Assembly: GCF_006442975.2 (NCBI RefSeq)
Contig: NZ_CP083954.1
Location: 2,735,501-2,799,500 of the forward strand
Direction of reading: 5' to 3'
Origin: Mesorhizobium sp. B2-1-1
GTDB lineage: Bacteria; Pseudomonadota; Alphaproteobacteria; Rhizobiales; Rhizobiaceae
DNA: 64,000 bases
Each line of letters begins with the position of its first letter. The first letter of the stretch is position 1. Shown piece by piece: positions 63,948-64,000 of this stretch. A model generated the notes under the pieces. The model worked only from the letters and a program-made list of their open reading frames with translations, was not told the DNA's origin and did no database searches. Both the position numbers and the translations under genes were made by a program.

Positions 63948-64000
63948 AGCCTGTCCTTGCCGTCTGGATGAAGCCTCAAAGGCGATCTAGACGCCCGCTA

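Overview
The window looks like a chromosomal segment of a Rhizobiales bacterium, most likely Mesorhizobium or a close relative. It is GC-rich with dense short operons. It carries rhizobial families (DUF982, DUF3606, an HWE histidine kinase, NfeD plus a slipin), rhizobial-type promoters (TTGACN-N17-CTATNT) and many copies of a dispersed palindromic intergenic element. The genus is inferred from gene content; no 16S gene or tRNA was seen.

Positions 1-42400 are ordinary accessory chromosome. From left to right: an alkylation-damage repair run on the minus strand (2OG-Fe(II) oxygenase, Ogt, a small protein, Ada); an HxlR regulator divergent from a DUF1330 gene; a PAP2 membrane enzyme; a PAS-PAS-GGDEF-EAL protein; a BKACE-type enzyme, cytochrome b561 and a serine hydrolase; a catabolic island (solute-binding protein, FAD oxidase, XRE-cupin regulator, SDR, Gfo/Idh/MocA); a GIY-YIG gene between inverted repeats; an aminotransferase with a duplicated 3' end; a frameshifted C39-like gene before a D-Ala-D-Ala ligase; an nfeD-slipin pair; a fatty acid hydroxylase and CelD-like acetyltransferase pair; an autoregulated-looking ribbon-helix-helix gene; an HWE kinase; and many small stress-type genes.

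Positions 42400-58200 hold a decayed podovirus-type prophage. Its order is terminase, acyltransferase-like protein, portal, Bbp19-like protein, scaffold, capsid, tail tubular A, tail tubular B (nozzle) and core proteins. The left edge carries two near-identical promoter-plus-terminator units that may encode very short RNAs. The large terminase gene is broken by a palindromic chromosomal element. Three non-phage genes on the opposite strand (SnoaL, methyltransferase, glycine-zipper lipoprotein) sit between the virion genes, two of them next to palindromic elements. No integrase, replication or lysis genes are visible.

Positions 58200-64000 are lower in GC and mosaic. They contain a HEPN-motif protein (possible phage defence), an SRAP/HMCES peptidase, a LexA-type box with small genes, an isolated tail-fibre-like gene, an antitoxin-like HTH gene and a degraded IS1595-type transposase. 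This end reads as a site of repeated insertion and decay.
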